The notes: generated by a model not told the origin, from the letters alone. A DNA stretch of 64,000 bases from Pedococcus sp. 5OH_020 (GCF_027812955.1 NZ_JAPYZV010000010.1:1-64000), one strand, 5' to 3'; positions 1 to 9,833 are shown, numbered from the stretch's first letter. A program made the numbers and translations.

Positions 1-217
1 ACCGCGGGAGGCCCTCCCATGTCAGCCCATCAAAGCGACGAGTCGCACTCCCTCAACCAACGTGACCGGTCAGTACATCTAGCTGCCTCGCCGTCTTCTT
101 CGAGCCGTCCCCACGAGGAGAGCCCACCTCATCCGTTCGGCCACTTCGGCTCGTCCGTCGGAGCGACCTCGGCGCGTCTCGCAGGGCATGGCACGAGGTC
201 AGCTCTACCTTCGAATC
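1..217. other. Left-edge region without a recognised gene
   Basis: No coding region could be supported here. The reading frame of alanine dehydrogenase stays open upstream into this stretch, but its translation is low-complexity and unlike the family, so it is treated as a chance extension. A short GC hairpin, GGGAG-GCC-CTCCC, lies at 6-18. Nothing else was seen. Confidence 0.5.
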
Positions 218-403
218 GTGAGCAGTCACGCGACATACCGCACCTCCACCGCGCACCACCCACGGGTCCAGCGTGGCCCCGACGGCGGCTGGGTCTGGGC
301 GTGCTCCTGCGGCGGTGCGTCGTGCCGGACCATCCGTCACGGCCTCCCCTGGAAGCAGGCCGTCATCGGCGCCCTCCTGCACTCGGCCACGGTCGCCCCC
401 TGA
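218..403 (+). CDS. Small CxCGGAS protein, copy 1 (unknown function)
   Basis: A 61-residue protein of unknown function. It carries the motif CSCGGASCRT at about residues 29-38, preceded by AHHPRV and followed by a Trp-Lys-x-Ala-Val-Ile-Gly-Ala-Leu helix ending in VAP. It is clearly paralogous to the protein at 3278-3466: the two align almost without gaps from AHHPRV to the C-terminus. An ATG at 188 is also in frame, but the GTG at 218 gives the same length as the paralog (61 versus 62 residues) and was preferred. No good ribosome binding site is visible for either start. The two Cys plus several His could bind zinc, or it may be a small nucleic-acid-binding fold; neither is shown. It lies 104 bases upstream of alanine dehydrogenase in the same orientation. 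Confidence 0.6.
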   Translation: MSSHATYRTSTAHHPRVQRGPDGGWVWACSCGGASCRTIRHGLPWKQAVIGALLHSATVAP

Positions 404-507
404 GGGTCGCGCTCGTCGCCCTTGGCACCGACCGCCCCTGCTGGTGGTTGGCAGCGGGCCGCAAGTCCGCCATTGTTCGAGGACCACTGCGATCCAGGAG
501 GCACCAC

Positions 508-1629
508 ATGAAGGTCGGCATTCCCCGCGAGGTCAAGAACAACGAGTACCGCGTCGCGATCACCCCCTCCGGAGTCCACGAGCTGGTCGTGCACGGCCAC
601 AAGGTCTTCGTCGAGCGGGGGGCCGGAGTCGGTTCCTCCATCCTGGACGACGACTACCGGGCGGCCGGGGCGAGCATCCTCGAGACCGCAGACGACGTGT
701 GGGGCACCGGTGACCTCATCCTCAAGGTGAAGGAGCCGATCGAGCCCGAGTACGGGCGGATGCGCGAGGGACAGACACTCTTCACCTACCTCCACCTCGC
801 CGCCGACAAGGCCCTCACAGAGGAGCTCGTGCAGCGGAAGGTGACCGCCATCGCGTACGAGACGGTCGAGCTCCCGGACCGCTCGCTGCCGCTGCTGGCC
901 CCCATGTCGGAGGTGGCGGGCCGCCTCGCGCCGCAGGTCGGCGCGCACACCCTGATGCGGGCCCAGGGCGGACGCGGCGTGCTGATGGGCGGCGTCAGCG
1001 GGGTCTACGCCGCCAAGGTCGTCGTCATCGGCGCCGGTGTGTCAGGCATGAACGCCGCCGCGATCGCCCTCGGCATGCAGGCGGAGGTCCTCCTGCTCGA
1101 CCGGGACATCGCCAAGCTGCGCCATGCGGACGCCATCTACCAGGGCCACTGCCAGACGGTTGCCTCCAACACGTACGAGATCGAGCGCGCCATCAGCGAC
1201 GCGGACCTCGTCATCGGCGCGGTACTCGTCCCGGGTGCCAAGGCACCAAAGCTCGTCACGAACGAGCAGGTGTCCCGCATGAAGCCGGGGTCCGTCCTCG
1301 TCGACATCTCCATCGACCAGGGAGGCTGCTTCGAGGACTCCCGGCCGACCACCCACGCCGACCCCACCTACGAGGTGCACGGCTCGGTCTTCTACTGCGT
1401 CGCGAACATGCCCGGGGCCGTCCCACACACGAGCACCTACGCCCTCACCAACGTGACCCTCCCGTACGCCGTGGAGCTCGCCGACAAGGGCTGGCGCTCC
1501 GCCCTGTCCGAGAACCACCCGCTGAGCCTGGGGCTCAACACCCATGACGGGCAGGTCACGTACGCCCCGGTCGCGCAGGCTCACGGGCTTCCGTCGACCC
1601 CGCTCGGCACGATCCTCGGCGGGGGCTGA
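508..1629 (+). CDS. ald: Alanine dehydrogenase
   Basis: NAD-dependent alanine dehydrogenase, which interconverts L-alanine and pyruvate plus ammonium in the cytoplasm. The 373-residue length is normal. The N-terminus [16 protein letters not shown] is typical. Residues known to be catalytic in the Mycobacterium enzyme fall at the expected positions: Lys75 (ILKVKEP), His96 (YLHLA) and Asp270 (DISID). The NAD-binding glycine motif VIGAGVSG is at about 173-180. The ATG at 508 was chosen because it follows a good ribosome binding site (CAGGAGG, 496-502) and matches the family start, although the frame remains open upstream. It is followed closely by ligB, which has its own promoter hexamer. In aerobic actinobacteria this enzyme often rises under oxygen limitation or alanine use; no regulator is encoded nearby. 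Confidence 0.96.
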   Translation: MKVGIPREVKNNEYRVAITPSGVHELVVHGHKVFVERGAGVGSSILDDDYRAAGASILETADDVWGTGDLILKVKEPIEPEYGRMREGQTLFTYLHLAADKALTEELVQRKVTAIAYETVELPDRSLPLLAPMSEVAGRLAPQVGAHTLMRAQGGRGVLMGGVSGVYAAKVVVIGAGVSGMNAAAIALGMQAEVLLLDRDIAKLRHADAIYQGHCQTVASNTYEIERAISDADLVIGAVLVPGAKAPKLVTNEQVSRMKPGSVLVDISIDQGGCFEDSRPTTHADPTYEVHGSVFYCVANMPGAVPHTSTYALTNVTLPYAVELADKGWRSALSENHPLSLGLNTHDGQVTYAPVAQAHGLPSTPLGTILGGG

Positions 1630-1655
1630 GCAAGGCGCCCGTCGGTCCCGCGCAC

Positions 1656-1661
1656 TAGCCT
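1656..1661 (+). promoter_or_regulatory. -10-like hexamer for a leaderless ligB transcript
   Basis: TAGCCT lies six bases before the GTG start of ligB, the spacing expected if transcription begins at the start codon. No convincing -35 element was identified. Confidence 0.45.
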
Positions 1662-1667
1662 CGACTG

Positions 1668-3197
<1,530 letters not shown>

Positions 3198-3277
3198 GCA
3201 GGCCCGTACGCCGTTGGCCGTATCAGCGGCCCTCTCACCCTCTCCTGAGAGCAGGAACATCCGGAGAGGGCAGAGAG

Positions 3278-3466
3278 ATGACCACACGGCGGGCGACCAG
3301 GGCCGACATTGCGCACCACCACCCACGGGTACGCCGGGTCGGCTGCCAGGGCTGGGCCTGGCTCTGCGCCTGCGGTGGCGCATCGGGCCGGACCCCGCTG
3401 GCGTGCTCGACCTGGCGGGAGGCCGTCCTGGGAGCCCTGCACCACTCCGAGAACCTGGCGCCCTGA
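3278..3466 (+). CDS. Small CxCGGAS protein, copy 2 (unknown function)
   Basis: A 62-residue paralog of the protein at 218-403. Shared positions include HHPRV, a Trp before the Cys pair, CACGGASGRT (about 32-41), a Trp-Arg-x-Ala-Val-Leu-Gly-Ala-Leu helix, a His-Ser pair and a C-terminal LAP. The ATG at 3278 has a purine-rich ribosome binding site (GGAGAGGG, 3263-3270), and conservation between the two copies supports real translation. The function is unknown. The basic N-terminus, aromatic residues and CxCGG knuckle would suit a small zinc or nucleic-acid-binding protein, which is inference only. It follows ligB by 80 bases and precedes marR, so the two copies bracket ald-ligB in direct orientation. 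Confidence 0.65.
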   Translation: MTTRRATRADIAHHHPRVRRVGCQGWAWLCACGGASGRTPLACSTWREAVLGALHHSENLAP

Positions 3467-3474
3467 CGCTCGAG

Positions 3475-3501
3475 TTGAACTACATAATGACGTTATATAA
3501 A
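3475..3501 (+). promoter_or_regulatory. marR promoter with embedded AT-rich palindromes
   Basis: An unusually AT-rich island. A -35-like TTGAAC (3475-3480) and a -10-like TATAAA (3496-3501) are 15 bases apart, and the marR ATG follows 8 bases later, suggesting a leaderless transcript. The spacer holds ATAATGACGTTAT (3484-3496, near-palindromic) overlapping the perfect palindrome TTATATAA (3493-3500). An operator inside the promoter is what an autoregulated MarR gene usually shows. Confidence 0.6.
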
Positions 3502-3509
3502 CTGCCGGC

Positions 3510-3968
3510 ATGGACGAGCGGAGCACTGTCGGCAACGACCTGTTGCGGGCGGCTGCCAGGCTGACCCGGTGGGCCACCCGCAACGCCTCGTTCGAGGTTC
3601 CGTATGCCCAGGCGCGCCTGTTGGCCCTGCTGGACGAGCTCGGGCCGTCGAGGGTGAGCGCTCTGGCCGAGGCCGACCACAGCAGCCAGCCGAGCATGAC
3701 CGCAGCCCTACAGCGCCTGGAGAGCCAGGGCTGGGCCCAGCGGGAACCCGACCCGAGTGACGCTCGGGCGACGTTGCTGTCGCTGTCCCGCGCTGGGCGC
3801 AAGGCCCTGTACGAGGTCCGAGCGGCCAGGCTGGACGCCCTGTCCCCCACGTTGGACGCCCTCAGCGACAGCGACATCGCCGTCCTGCGCGAGGCCATCA
3901 CGGTCATGGAGTCCCTGGTCCATCCGGTCCCGGTCTCGACCACCCCCACCCTCCGAAAGGAAGCCTGA
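3510..3968 (+). CDS. MarR-family transcriptional regulator
   Basis: A 152-residue winged-helix regulator. The DNA-binding domain spans roughly residues 30-100: an N-terminal dimerisation helix, the recognition region SQPSMTAALQRLESQGW and the wing DPSDARATLLSLS, all in the usual MarR order. A second dimerisation helix follows. The length is typical. Proteins of this family usually repress their own gene and an adjacent efflux pump until a small lipophilic ligand binds. That fits here: an MFS transporter starts only 7 bases after the stop codon, and the promoter carries AT-rich palindromes over the -10 element. The ligand cannot be read from the sequence. Confidence 0.9.
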   Translation: MDERSTVGNDLLRAAARLTRWATRNASFEVPYAQARLLALLDELGPSRVSALAEADHSSQPSMTAALQRLESQGWAQREPDPSDARATLLSLSRAGRKALYEVRAARLDALSPTLDALSDSDIAVLREAITVMESLVHPVPVSTTPTLRKEA

Positions 3969-3975
3969 ACCTCTC

Positions 3976-5190
3976 ATGTGGCGCCAACCCAAGACCGTCT
4001 GGTCTGTGGCCTTCGCCTGTGTCATCGCCTTCATGGGCATCGGCCTCGTCGACCCCATCCTGAAGCCCATCGCGGACGACCTCGGGGCGACCGCGTCCCA
4101 GGTCTCCCTGCTCTTCACCAGCTACATGGCGGTCATGGGCGTCGCCATGCTCGTCACGGGCTGGGTGTCGAGCCGAGCGGGCGCCAAGCGCACCCTGCTG
4201 CTCGGCCTGCTGGTCATCATCGTCGGAGCGGGTCTCGCCGGTGCACAGGACTCGGTCGGCGGGATCGTCGCCTTCCGCGCCGTGTGGGGGCTGGGCAACG
4301 CGCTCTTCATCGCCACGGCCCTGGCCACGATCGTGAGCGCGGCCCGCGGCTCCGTCGGCCAGGCCATCATCCTGTACGAGGCCGCCCTGGGCGTCGGCAT
4401 CGCAGCCGGGCCGCTGCTCGGTGGATGGCTCGGCGGCCACTCCTGGCGCTGGCCCTTCTGGGGCGTCTCCGCCCTCATGGCCGTCGCGGTCGTCGCGATC
4501 GTCTTCACGTTGCCGGCCACCCCACCGACCGGCCGTCGCAGCAGCATCACCGCGCCGCTGCGAGCCCTGTCCCACCGGGGGCTGCTGACGGTGGGACTGA
4601 CCGCGCTGCTCTACAACTTCGGCTTCTTCACCCTCCTGGCGTTCACCCCGTTCCCGCTCGCCATGGGCGCCCACCAGGTGGGGCTGGTCTTCTTCGGCTG
4701 GGGCCTGCTGCTCGCCTTCACCTCCGTTGTCGTCGCGCCGCGGCTGCAGCGCCGTGTCGGGACCCTGCCGGGGGTCGTCGGTGCACTGCTCGGGTTCGCC
4801 GTGATCCTCGCGGTCATGGCGGTGGAGACGGAGCACAAGCCGGTTCTCGTGGTCGGGGTCATCCTGGCCGGAGCCTTCCTGGGCATCAACAACACCTTGA
4901 TCACGGAGACGGTGATGAAGGTGTCGCCGGTGGAACGAGGGGTCGCCTCGGCCGCCTACAGCTTCGTCCGGTTCGGAGGTGGGGCGGTCGCCCCATGGCT
5001 GGCCGGAAAGCTCGGCGAACGGTCCATCCACGTGCCGTTCTGGGTGGGCTCGGGCGCCGTAGTGCTGGGCGTGCTCGTGCTGCTCACCGCACGCCGTGAC
5101 ATCCTGTCGATCGACGCGCAGCCGGGGCACGGAGCCGAGGCCGCCGACAGCCCGCTGGAGGCAGAGGCGGTCACCGTCGGCGACTCCTGA
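3976..5190 (+). CDS. MFS transporter, probably drug or metabolite efflux
   Basis: A 404-residue major facilitator superfamily protein of the inner membrane. Hydrophobic segments from about residue 8 to 380 fit 12 transmembrane helices. The N-half begins MGIGLVDPILKPIADDL, a form common in the YfiS/ araJ-like efflux group, and the loop after helix 2 (GWVSSRAGAKRTLL) is a degenerate MFS motif A. It has a charged C-terminal tail. The ATG at 3976 follows a GAAAGGAAG ribosome binding site. It is co-directional with and 7 bases from the MarR gene, so co-transcription and control by that repressor are likely. The substrate is unknown. Confidence 0.88.
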   Translation: MWRQPKTVWSVAFACVIAFMGIGLVDPILKPIADDLGATASQVSLLFTSYMAVMGVAMLVTGWVSSRAGAKRTLLLGLLVIIVGAGLAGAQDSVGGIVAFRAVWGLGNALFIATALATIVSAARGSVGQAIILYEAALGVGIAAGPLLGGWLGGHSWRWPFWGVSALMAVAVVAIVFTLPATPPTGRRSSITAPLRALSHRGLLTVGLTALLYNFGFFTLLAFTPFPLAMGAHQVGLVFFGWGLLLAFTSVVVAPRLQRRVGTLPGVVGALLGFAVILAVMAVETEHKPVLVVGVILAGAFLGINNTLITETVMKVSPVERGVASAAYSFVRFGGGAVAPWLAGKLGERSIHVPFWVGSGAVVLGVLVLLTARRDILSIDAQPGHGAEAADSPLEAEAVTVGDS

Positions 5191-5221
5191 CCTCGCGGGC
5201 GGTTCGCCAAGGGCGACGCCC

Positions 5222-5227
5222 TAGGCT
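5222..5227 (+). promoter_or_regulatory. -10-like hexamer before the HipA-like gene
   Basis: TAGGCT is placed seven bases before the GTG at 5235, consistent with a leaderless transcript. Confidence 0.45.
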
Positions 5228-5234
5228 GGCGCCC

Positions 5235-5999
5235 GTGCTCGACGAGATCACCGCGACTCGGTACGTGACCCCCCTCAAGGAGGGTGGCTCGCTGCCGGGC
5301 ATCGTCGAGGCCGACGACCTCGGCACCTATGTGCTGAAGTTTCGCGGAGCCGGTCAGGGTCTGAAGGTCCTGGTCGCCGAGGTGCTCGTCGGTGAGCTGG
5401 CGCGCGCGCTGGGGCTGAACGTCCCCCGTCTCGCGGTCGTCGACCTCCAGGCGCCGATCGCCAAGTACGAGGCGGACGAAGAGGTCCAGGACCTGCTGAC
5501 CGCCAGCCTGGGCCTGAACCTCGGCATCGACTTCCTGCCCGGCTCCTTCGGGTACGACGGCTCACGCCCACCGGACCCGCAGACGGCTGCCGAGATTCTC
5601 TGGCTCGACGCCTTCACGGCCAACGTGGACCGGACGTGGAGCAACCCCAACCTGCTGGTCTGGCACCGGCGGCCGTGGCTCATCGACCACGGAGCAGCGC
5701 TGTACTTCCACCACTCGTGGCCCGGTCGAGGCGCGCGACCCGAGCGTTTCGCCGCGCAGCCGTTCGACGCCAGCACGCACGTCCTTCGAGACGTCGCCGG
5801 TGACGTCCGCGAGGCGCATTCGCGCCTGGCGACGCAGGTCCCCGGCCTGCTCGACAGCGTGACGGAGGAGGTTCCCGACGCGTGGCTGGAGAGCGCACCA
5901 GGGCTGGACAGCCCTCACGCGGTACGCGCCGCCTACCGGGAGCACCTCCTTGCGCGGCTGGAGACCGTCGAGGTATGGCTGCCGGGGGGTGCGCCGTGA
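5235..5999 (+). CDS. HipA-like kinase-fold protein
   Basis: A 254-residue protein resembling the HipA-like kinase domain family (HipA_2). Visible signatures are an N-terminal nucleotide-binding region with TYVLKFRG (about 30-37), a catalytic-loop-like LDAFTANVDRT followed by NPNLLVW, and a metal-binding WLIDHGAAL. These are the D..N..R and D-H-G elements expected of the fold. It lacks the long N-terminal subdomain of toxin HipA, and no HipB-like antitoxin is beside it. Instead the next gene, encoding a DUF3037 protein, overlaps by four bases (GTGA); this HipA_2-DUF3037 pairing recurs in bacteria. Phosphorylation activity and substrate are unproven. The start is GTG at 5235. Confidence 0.75.
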   Translation: MLDEITATRYVTPLKEGGSLPGIVEADDLGTYVLKFRGAGQGLKVLVAEVLVGELARALGLNVPRLAVVDLQAPIAKYEADEEVQDLLTASLGLNLGIDFLPGSFGYDGSRPPDPQTAAEILWLDAFTANVDRTWSNPNLLVWHRRPWLIDHGAALYFHHSWPGRGARPERFAAQPFDASTHVLRDVAGDVREAHSRLATQVPGLLDSVTEEVPDAWLESAPGLDSPHAVRAAYREHLLARLETVEVWLPGGAP

Positions 6000-6376
6000 G
6001 CCTGTACGGGTACCAGTACGTCGTCCTGCGGTGCGTTCCCCGCGTGGAGCGCGAGGAGTTCCTCAACGTCGGCGTGGTGCTGTACTCCCAGAGCGCCGAC
6101 TACCTCGAGGCGGAGTACCACGTCGATAGCGCTCGCCTCAGCGTGTTGGCGCCCGATCTCGATGCCACCGAGGTGGGCGAGGCCCTGGAGACGGTCTGCC
6201 GGGTATGCCGTGGGGACACCGGCGGCGGCCTGCCGAACCTGGGCAGCCTGGGACGTCGCTTCGGCTGGCTCAGTGCACCGCGGAGCACGGTCGTCCAGCC
6301 GGGGCCGGTGCACGGTGGACTGACGGCAGACCCCGCCGCCGAGCTGGCCGGCCTCGTCCAGCGGCTGGTGGGCTGA
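5996..6376 (+). CDS. DUF3037 family protein
   Basis: A 126-residue protein matching the DUF3037 pattern: an N-terminal YGYQYVVLRCVPRVEREEF strand-helix, then LNVGVVLYS and a stretch built around acidic residues. The function is unknown. It starts at a GTG that overlaps the stop of the HipA-like gene (GTGA, 5996-5999), so the two are translationally coupled and probably act together. The last codons run into a 16-base tandem repeat that continues beyond the stop codon. Confidence 0.72.
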   Translation: MSLYGYQYVVLRCVPRVEREEFLNVGVVLYSQSADYLEAEYHVDSARLSVLAPDLDATEVGEALETVCRVCRGDTGGGLPNLGSLGRRFGWLSAPRSTVVQPGPVHGGLTADPAAELAGLVQRLVG

Positions 6377-6425
6377 CGGCTGGTCGGCTGACCGGCTGGT
6401 CGGCTAAGGACTGGTCGGCTCAGGG
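6363..6425. repeat. Tandem repeat, about 16 bases x 4, filling a convergent gap
   Basis: Four units of GGCTGGTCGGCTgACc (6363, 6378, 6394 and 6410; the first is 15 bases and the last two have diverged) run from the last codons of the DUF3037 gene to the stop of the RNA methyltransferase gene. The array makes up the whole gap between the two convergent genes. Confidence 0.8.
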
Positions 6426-7244
6426 CTAACACTCGGCGGACGTTCGAAGGGCCCAGGCAGCCACGGCACCGGCGGCGGCGACGTTGAGGGAGTCCACGCC
6501 GCCGGCCATGGGGATGGTCACGGTCAGGTCTGCCGCTGCGAGGGTGCGATGGGACAGGCCGTCGCCCTCGGTGCCCAGCACCAGCGCCAACCGGTCCGGC
6601 GGCGCGGCCGCCAGCTCGTCCAGGCTGACGGCGTCCGCCGCCAAGGCGAGGGTGGCCACCGTGAACCCGAGCCGACGCAGGTCGGCGATACCGGCGGGCC
6701 AGGGGCCGATACGCGTCCACGGCACCTGGAACACCGTGCCCATCGAGACACGGACCGCCCTGCGGTACAAGGGATCGGCGCACCGGGGCGTCACGAGGAC
6801 GACGTCGACCCCGAGCGCCGCGGCAGACCGGAACACGGCGCCGACGTTCGTGTGGTCCACGATGTCCTCCAGGACCAGCACCCGGCGGGCGCTGTCGAGG
6901 ATCTCGTCCAAGGACGGCAGGACCGGACGGTGCATCGAGGCCAGGGCGCCGCGATGGAGATGGAAGCCCGTCAGCTGCTCGATCACCTCGGGCTGCCCCA
7001 CGAACACCGGGACGCCGGACTCCTCTGCCTCGCCGACCAGGTCAGCCAGATCCGTGAGCCAGCGCGGTGCCATCAGGTAGCTGCGCGGTCGATGACCCGC
7101 GGACAGCGCCCGGCGGATGACCTTCTCCGACTCCGCGATGTAGAGGCCGCGCTCCGGCTCCGTACGCCGGCGCAGCGCGACGTCGGTGAGCGACACGTAG
7201 TCCGCGAGTCGCTCGTCGGTGGGAGTCTCGATGGGGATCGGCAC
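6426..7244 (-). CDS. SpoU/TrmH-family RNA 2'-O-methyltransferase
   Basis: A 272-residue SAM-dependent RNA methyltransferase with the knotted SPOUT fold. The N-terminal part (to about 110) is the L30e-like RNA-binding domain (RGLYIAESEKVIRRAL). The C-terminal catalytic domain carries the three SpoU motifs: DHTNVGAVFRSAAALG, LALVLGTEGDGLS and IPMAGGVDSLNVAAA. These give the SAM pocket and the catalytic Arg/Asn. Whether the target is 23S rRNA or a tRNA cannot be decided from sequence. It starts at GTG (7244) with TAGCCT seven bases upstream, and is convergent with the DUF3037 gene. Confidence 0.9.
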   Translation of the reverse strand: MPIPIETPTDERLADYVSLTDVALRRRTEPERGLYIAESEKVIRRALSAGHRPRSYLMAPRWLTDLADLVGEAEESGVPVFVGQPEVIEQLTGFHLHRGALASMHRPVLPSLDEILDSARRVLVLEDIVDHTNVGAVFRSAAALGVDVVLVTPRCADPLYRRAVRVSMGTVFQVPWTRIGPWPAGIADLRRLGFTVATLALAADAVSLDELAAAPPDRLALVLGTEGDGLSHRTLAAADLTVTIPMAGGVDSLNVAAAGAVAAWALRTSAEC

Positions 7245-7251
7245 GGCGAGC

Positions 7252-7257
7252 AGGCTA
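7252..7257 (-). promoter_or_regulatory. -10-like hexamer for the RNA methyltransferase
   Basis: TAGCCT on the minus strand lies seven bases before the GTG start at 7244, suggesting a leaderless transcript. Confidence 0.45.
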
Positions 7258-7293
7258 GAGCACCCACCACGCAGGCTCAGTCCCAGGTCGTGC

Positions 7294-8067
7294 TCAGCTG
7301 AACCAGATGATCTTCGTGATGCCGACGAGCCCGACGAGGATGATCACCGTACGCAGCGCCAGGGGTGGCAGCCTCCGCCCGACCCTGGCCCCGAGGAGCC
7401 CACCGACGAAGGCGCCGACGCCGATGAGCAGCGCGACCAGCCAGTCGATCCGTTCCCAGGCGACGAGCATGAACGTGGCTGCCGCCACGGCGTTGACGAT
7501 GGTGCCGAGCACGTTCTTGAACCCGTTGAGGCGCTGGATCGGCTCACTCGACAGTGCGCTCAGCAGCCCCATGAGGATCACTCCCTGGGCCGCCCCGAAG
7601 TAGCCCCCGTACACTCCGGCCACCAGGACTCCGCCGGTCAGGGCGGGACCGTTCCAGGCAGCCGGAGGGATACCTGCCTCGTGTCTGGCCGCCGCCCGAC
7701 GCTGGAGCGTTGGGCCGAGTACTACCAGTGCAAGGCCGAGCGCGATCAGCACGGGGACGATGGCCTGGAACGCCTCTGGTGGGAGTACGAGGAGCAGCAC
7801 GGCACCGATCACGCCGCCCACCAGCGAGGCGGGGGCAAGCCGGGTCAGCGTCCGCCTCGAGCCCTCCAGCTCGCCGCGGTAGCCATGCACGGCCGTCACC
7901 CCGCCCGCCACGAGACCCACCGTGTTGGACACGTTGGCCACCACCGGCGGGTAGCCGAAGAAGAGCAGCGTCGGAAACGTGATCAACGTGCCGGAGCCGA
8001 CGACGGTGTTGATCGTGCCGGCCGCCATTCCCGCCACCAGCACGCCCACGGCTTCTAGGACGGACAC
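7294..8067 (-). CDS. TauE/SafE family permease
   Basis: A 257-residue integral membrane protein of the sulfite exporter TauE/SafE (DUF81) family, with about eight hydrophobic helices. Family features are the re-entrant GTINTVVGSGTLITFPTLL near the N-terminus, NVSNTVGLVAGG, and the matching second-half motif GGYFGAAQGVILMGLL followed by KNVLGTIVNAVAA. The internal twofold repeat is typical. Members export sulfite, sulfoacetate or other organosulfur anions, but the substrate here cannot be assigned; the cys operon is 20 kb away. It starts at GTG 8067 with TAGGGT six bases upstream. Confidence 0.88.
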   Translation of the reverse strand: MSVLEAVGVLVAGMAAGTINTVVGSGTLITFPTLLFFGYPPVVANVSNTVGLVAGGVTAVHGYRGELEGSRRTLTRLAPASLVGGVIGAVLLLVLPPEAFQAIVPVLIALGLALVVLGPTLQRRAAARHEAGIPPAAWNGPALTGGVLVAGVYGGYFGAAQGVILMGLLSALSSEPIQRLNGFKNVLGTIVNAVAAATFMLVAWERIDWLVALLIGVGAFVGGLLGARVGRRLPPLALRTVIILVGLVGITKIIWFS

Positions 8068-8073
8068 CGGGCA

Positions 8074-8079
8074 ACCCTA
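8074..8079 (-). promoter_or_regulatory. -10-like hexamer for the TauE/SafE gene
   Basis: TAGGGT on the minus strand is six bases from the GTG start at 8067. Confidence 0.45.
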
Positions 8080-8143
8080 ACGAGGTGGCCCGCGCCGCTC
8101 CATTCAGGATGCCGCGCGGGCGACGCGCGGTGTCCCTCGTGGC

Positions 8144-9361
8144 CTACGCCGTCGGCGGCTTGGGCGGCCCCTCACCCTCGAAGGGTGCGATCGGTTCGGT
8201 CGGCGCAACGGGGTCGGCTGGCGTGCCGGAAGCGGTGTCAGCCATGGTGGCAGGCGCGGAGACCGGCGACTCGTACTCGGGCACCGCGTCGACCGGTGGT
8301 CTCGGCGCGGGCTGCACCCGCTGCACCGGTGCCGCGTGCTCGGTCGCCTCCTGGCTGGCCTTGCCCGCCATACCTCGCGCCTCGGCCAGCGCCTGTGCCG
8401 GGTCCTCGAGCACGGTGTCGTCGAACGCGTCCGCGAGCTCTCCCGGGTCGACCCACTCCTCGCCGTCGCCGCCGTCGGGGCTCGGCCCCTTGTCGGCGGC
8501 GCCGAGTGCTCCGCCGATCCCTCGTAGCGCGTCGGTGAGCTCGCTCGGGATGATCCACATCTTGTTGGCGTCGCCGCGGGCGATCTGCGGCAGGACCTGC
8601 AGGTACTGGTAGGCCAGCAGCTTCTGGGTCGGCTTGCCGCGGTGGATCGCGTCGAAGACCTGCTGGATCGCGCGCGCCTGCCCCTGCGCCTCCAGGATGC
8701 GCGCCTGGGCCGAGCCCTCGGCCCGCAGGATCTGGCTCTGCTTCTCTCCCTCGGCGGTGAGGATGTTGGACTGTTTGGCGCCCTCGGCGGTGAGGATGAT
8801 GGCGCGGCGTTCACGCTCGGCCTTCATCTGCTTCTCCATGGACTCCTGGATCGACATCGGCGGGTCGATGGCCTTCAGCTCGACCCGGTTGACCCGGATC
8901 CCCCACTTGCCGGTCGCCTCGTCGAGGACGCCCCGCAGCTGGGCGTTGATCTGGTCGCGGCTGGTCAGCGTCTGCTCGAGGTCCAGCGAACCGATGACGT
9001 TGCGCAGCGTGGTGACGGTGAGCTGCTCGATGCCCTGGATGAAGTTGGCGATCTCGTAGACGGCCGACTTGGCCTCGATCACCTGGTAGTAGATGACGGT
9101 GTCGATGTTGACCACGAGGTTGTCGGACGTGATGACGGGCTGCGGCGGGAATGACACCACCTGTTCCCGCAGGTCGATGTTGGCGCGCACCTTGTCGACG
9201 AACGGCACGAGGAAGTGGATGCCGCCCTCGAGGGTCCTGGAGTACCGACCCAGCCGCTCGATGATGAGCGCAGTCTGCTGCGGGACGATCCGGATGGTCC
9301 GGAACAGGATGATGAGGACCAGGACGACCAGGACCAGCAGGACGACATAGCCAGGAGTCAT
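8144..9361 (-). CDS. SPFH/Band 7 (stomatin-like) membrane protein
   Basis: A 405-residue stomatin/flotillin-like protein. It has a single N-terminal membrane helix (residues ~5-22), an SPFH domain (about 25-200, with GIHFLVPFVDKV and DTVIYYQV), and a long coiled-coil rich in Ala, Glu and Gln with the duplicated NILTAEGEKQSQILRAEGSA-type repeats. The last ~130 residues are a Pro/Ala-rich disordered tail not present in most family members. Such proteins form oligomeric membrane scaffolds and usually work with an NfeD partner. The nfeD-like gene lies immediately upstream, ending 4 bases before this ATG, so the pair forms an operon. Confidence 0.92.
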   Translation of the reverse strand: MTPGYVVLLVLVVLVLIILFRTIRIVPQQTALIIERLGRYSRTLEGGIHFLVPFVDKVRANIDLREQVVSFPPQPVITSDNLVVNIDTVIYYQVIEAKSAVYEIANFIQGIEQLTVTTLRNVIGSLDLEQTLTSRDQINAQLRGVLDEATGKWGIRVNRVELKAIDPPMSIQESMEKQMKAERERRAIILTAEGAKQSNILTAEGEKQSQILRAEGSAQARILEAQGQARAIQQVFDAIHRGKPTQKLLAYQYLQVLPQIARGDANKMWIIPSELTDALRGIGGALGAADKGPSPDGGDGEEWVDPGELADAFDDTVLEDPAQALAEARGMAGKASQEATEHAAPVQRVQPAPRPPVDAVPEYESPVSAPATMADTASGTPADPVAPTEPIAPFEGEGPPKPPTA

Positions 9362-9365
9362 GCTT

Positions 9366-9833
9366 TTACTCCGATTTCTGACCCACCGCGTCGCCGGTGA
9401 CGATGGCGGTGGCCCCCTCGATGGATATGACCCGGACCTGTTGCCCGGGCTCACACACCGTGCCTGCGTCGCGGGTGCGCGCAGACCACGTCTCGCCGTT
9501 GAGCTTGATACGGCCCGCCGTCTCGGTCACCGGCTGGAGCACCCAGGCCGTGCGACCGACGAGGCTCGCCGCACCGATCCCGCCCGTTCCGGCGGGCACC
9601 ATGAAGTGACGCTTGATGGGCGGACGAACCACGAACACGAGGACGACCGCGACGACCACCGCGACCAGGACCTGGGCGGCGAAGCCGGCACCCACCGCGG
9701 CGGTGGCCGCTCCAGCGACCGCACCTCCCGCGATCATGAGGAAGACGAAGTCCACCGAGGCGGCCTCGATCGCGACCAGAACCAGCGCCACACCCAGCCA
9801 GGCCACCCACGGGTTCTCCGAGAACCACTCCAT
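9366..9833 (-). CDS. NfeD-like membrane protein
   Basis: A 155-residue NfeD-type protein: two to three membrane helices (residues ~10-70) followed by an OB-fold domain (about 85-150; GRTAWVLQPV, GETWSAR, VRVISIEGATAIV). This is the short NfeD class without a serine-protease domain. It normally partners with the SPFH protein encoded 4 bases downstream; membrane-domain organisation or quality control is the presumed role. The ATG at 9833 has a strong ribosome binding site (GAGGGAGGAA). Confidence 0.9.
   Translation of the reverse strand: MEWFSENPWVAWLGVALVLVAIEAASVDFVFLMIAGGAVAGAATAAVGAGFAAQVLVAVVVAVVLVFVVRPPIKRHFMVPAGTGGIGAASLVGRTAWVLQPVTETAGRIKLNGETWSARTRDAGTVCEPGQQVRVISIEGATAIVTGDAVGQKSE

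Noticed and set aside
19-507. In-frame extension upstream of alanine dehydrogenase
   Set aside because: The extra ~163 residues are low-complexity and foreign to the family, and the ATG at 508 has a strong ribosome site and the exact family N-terminus.
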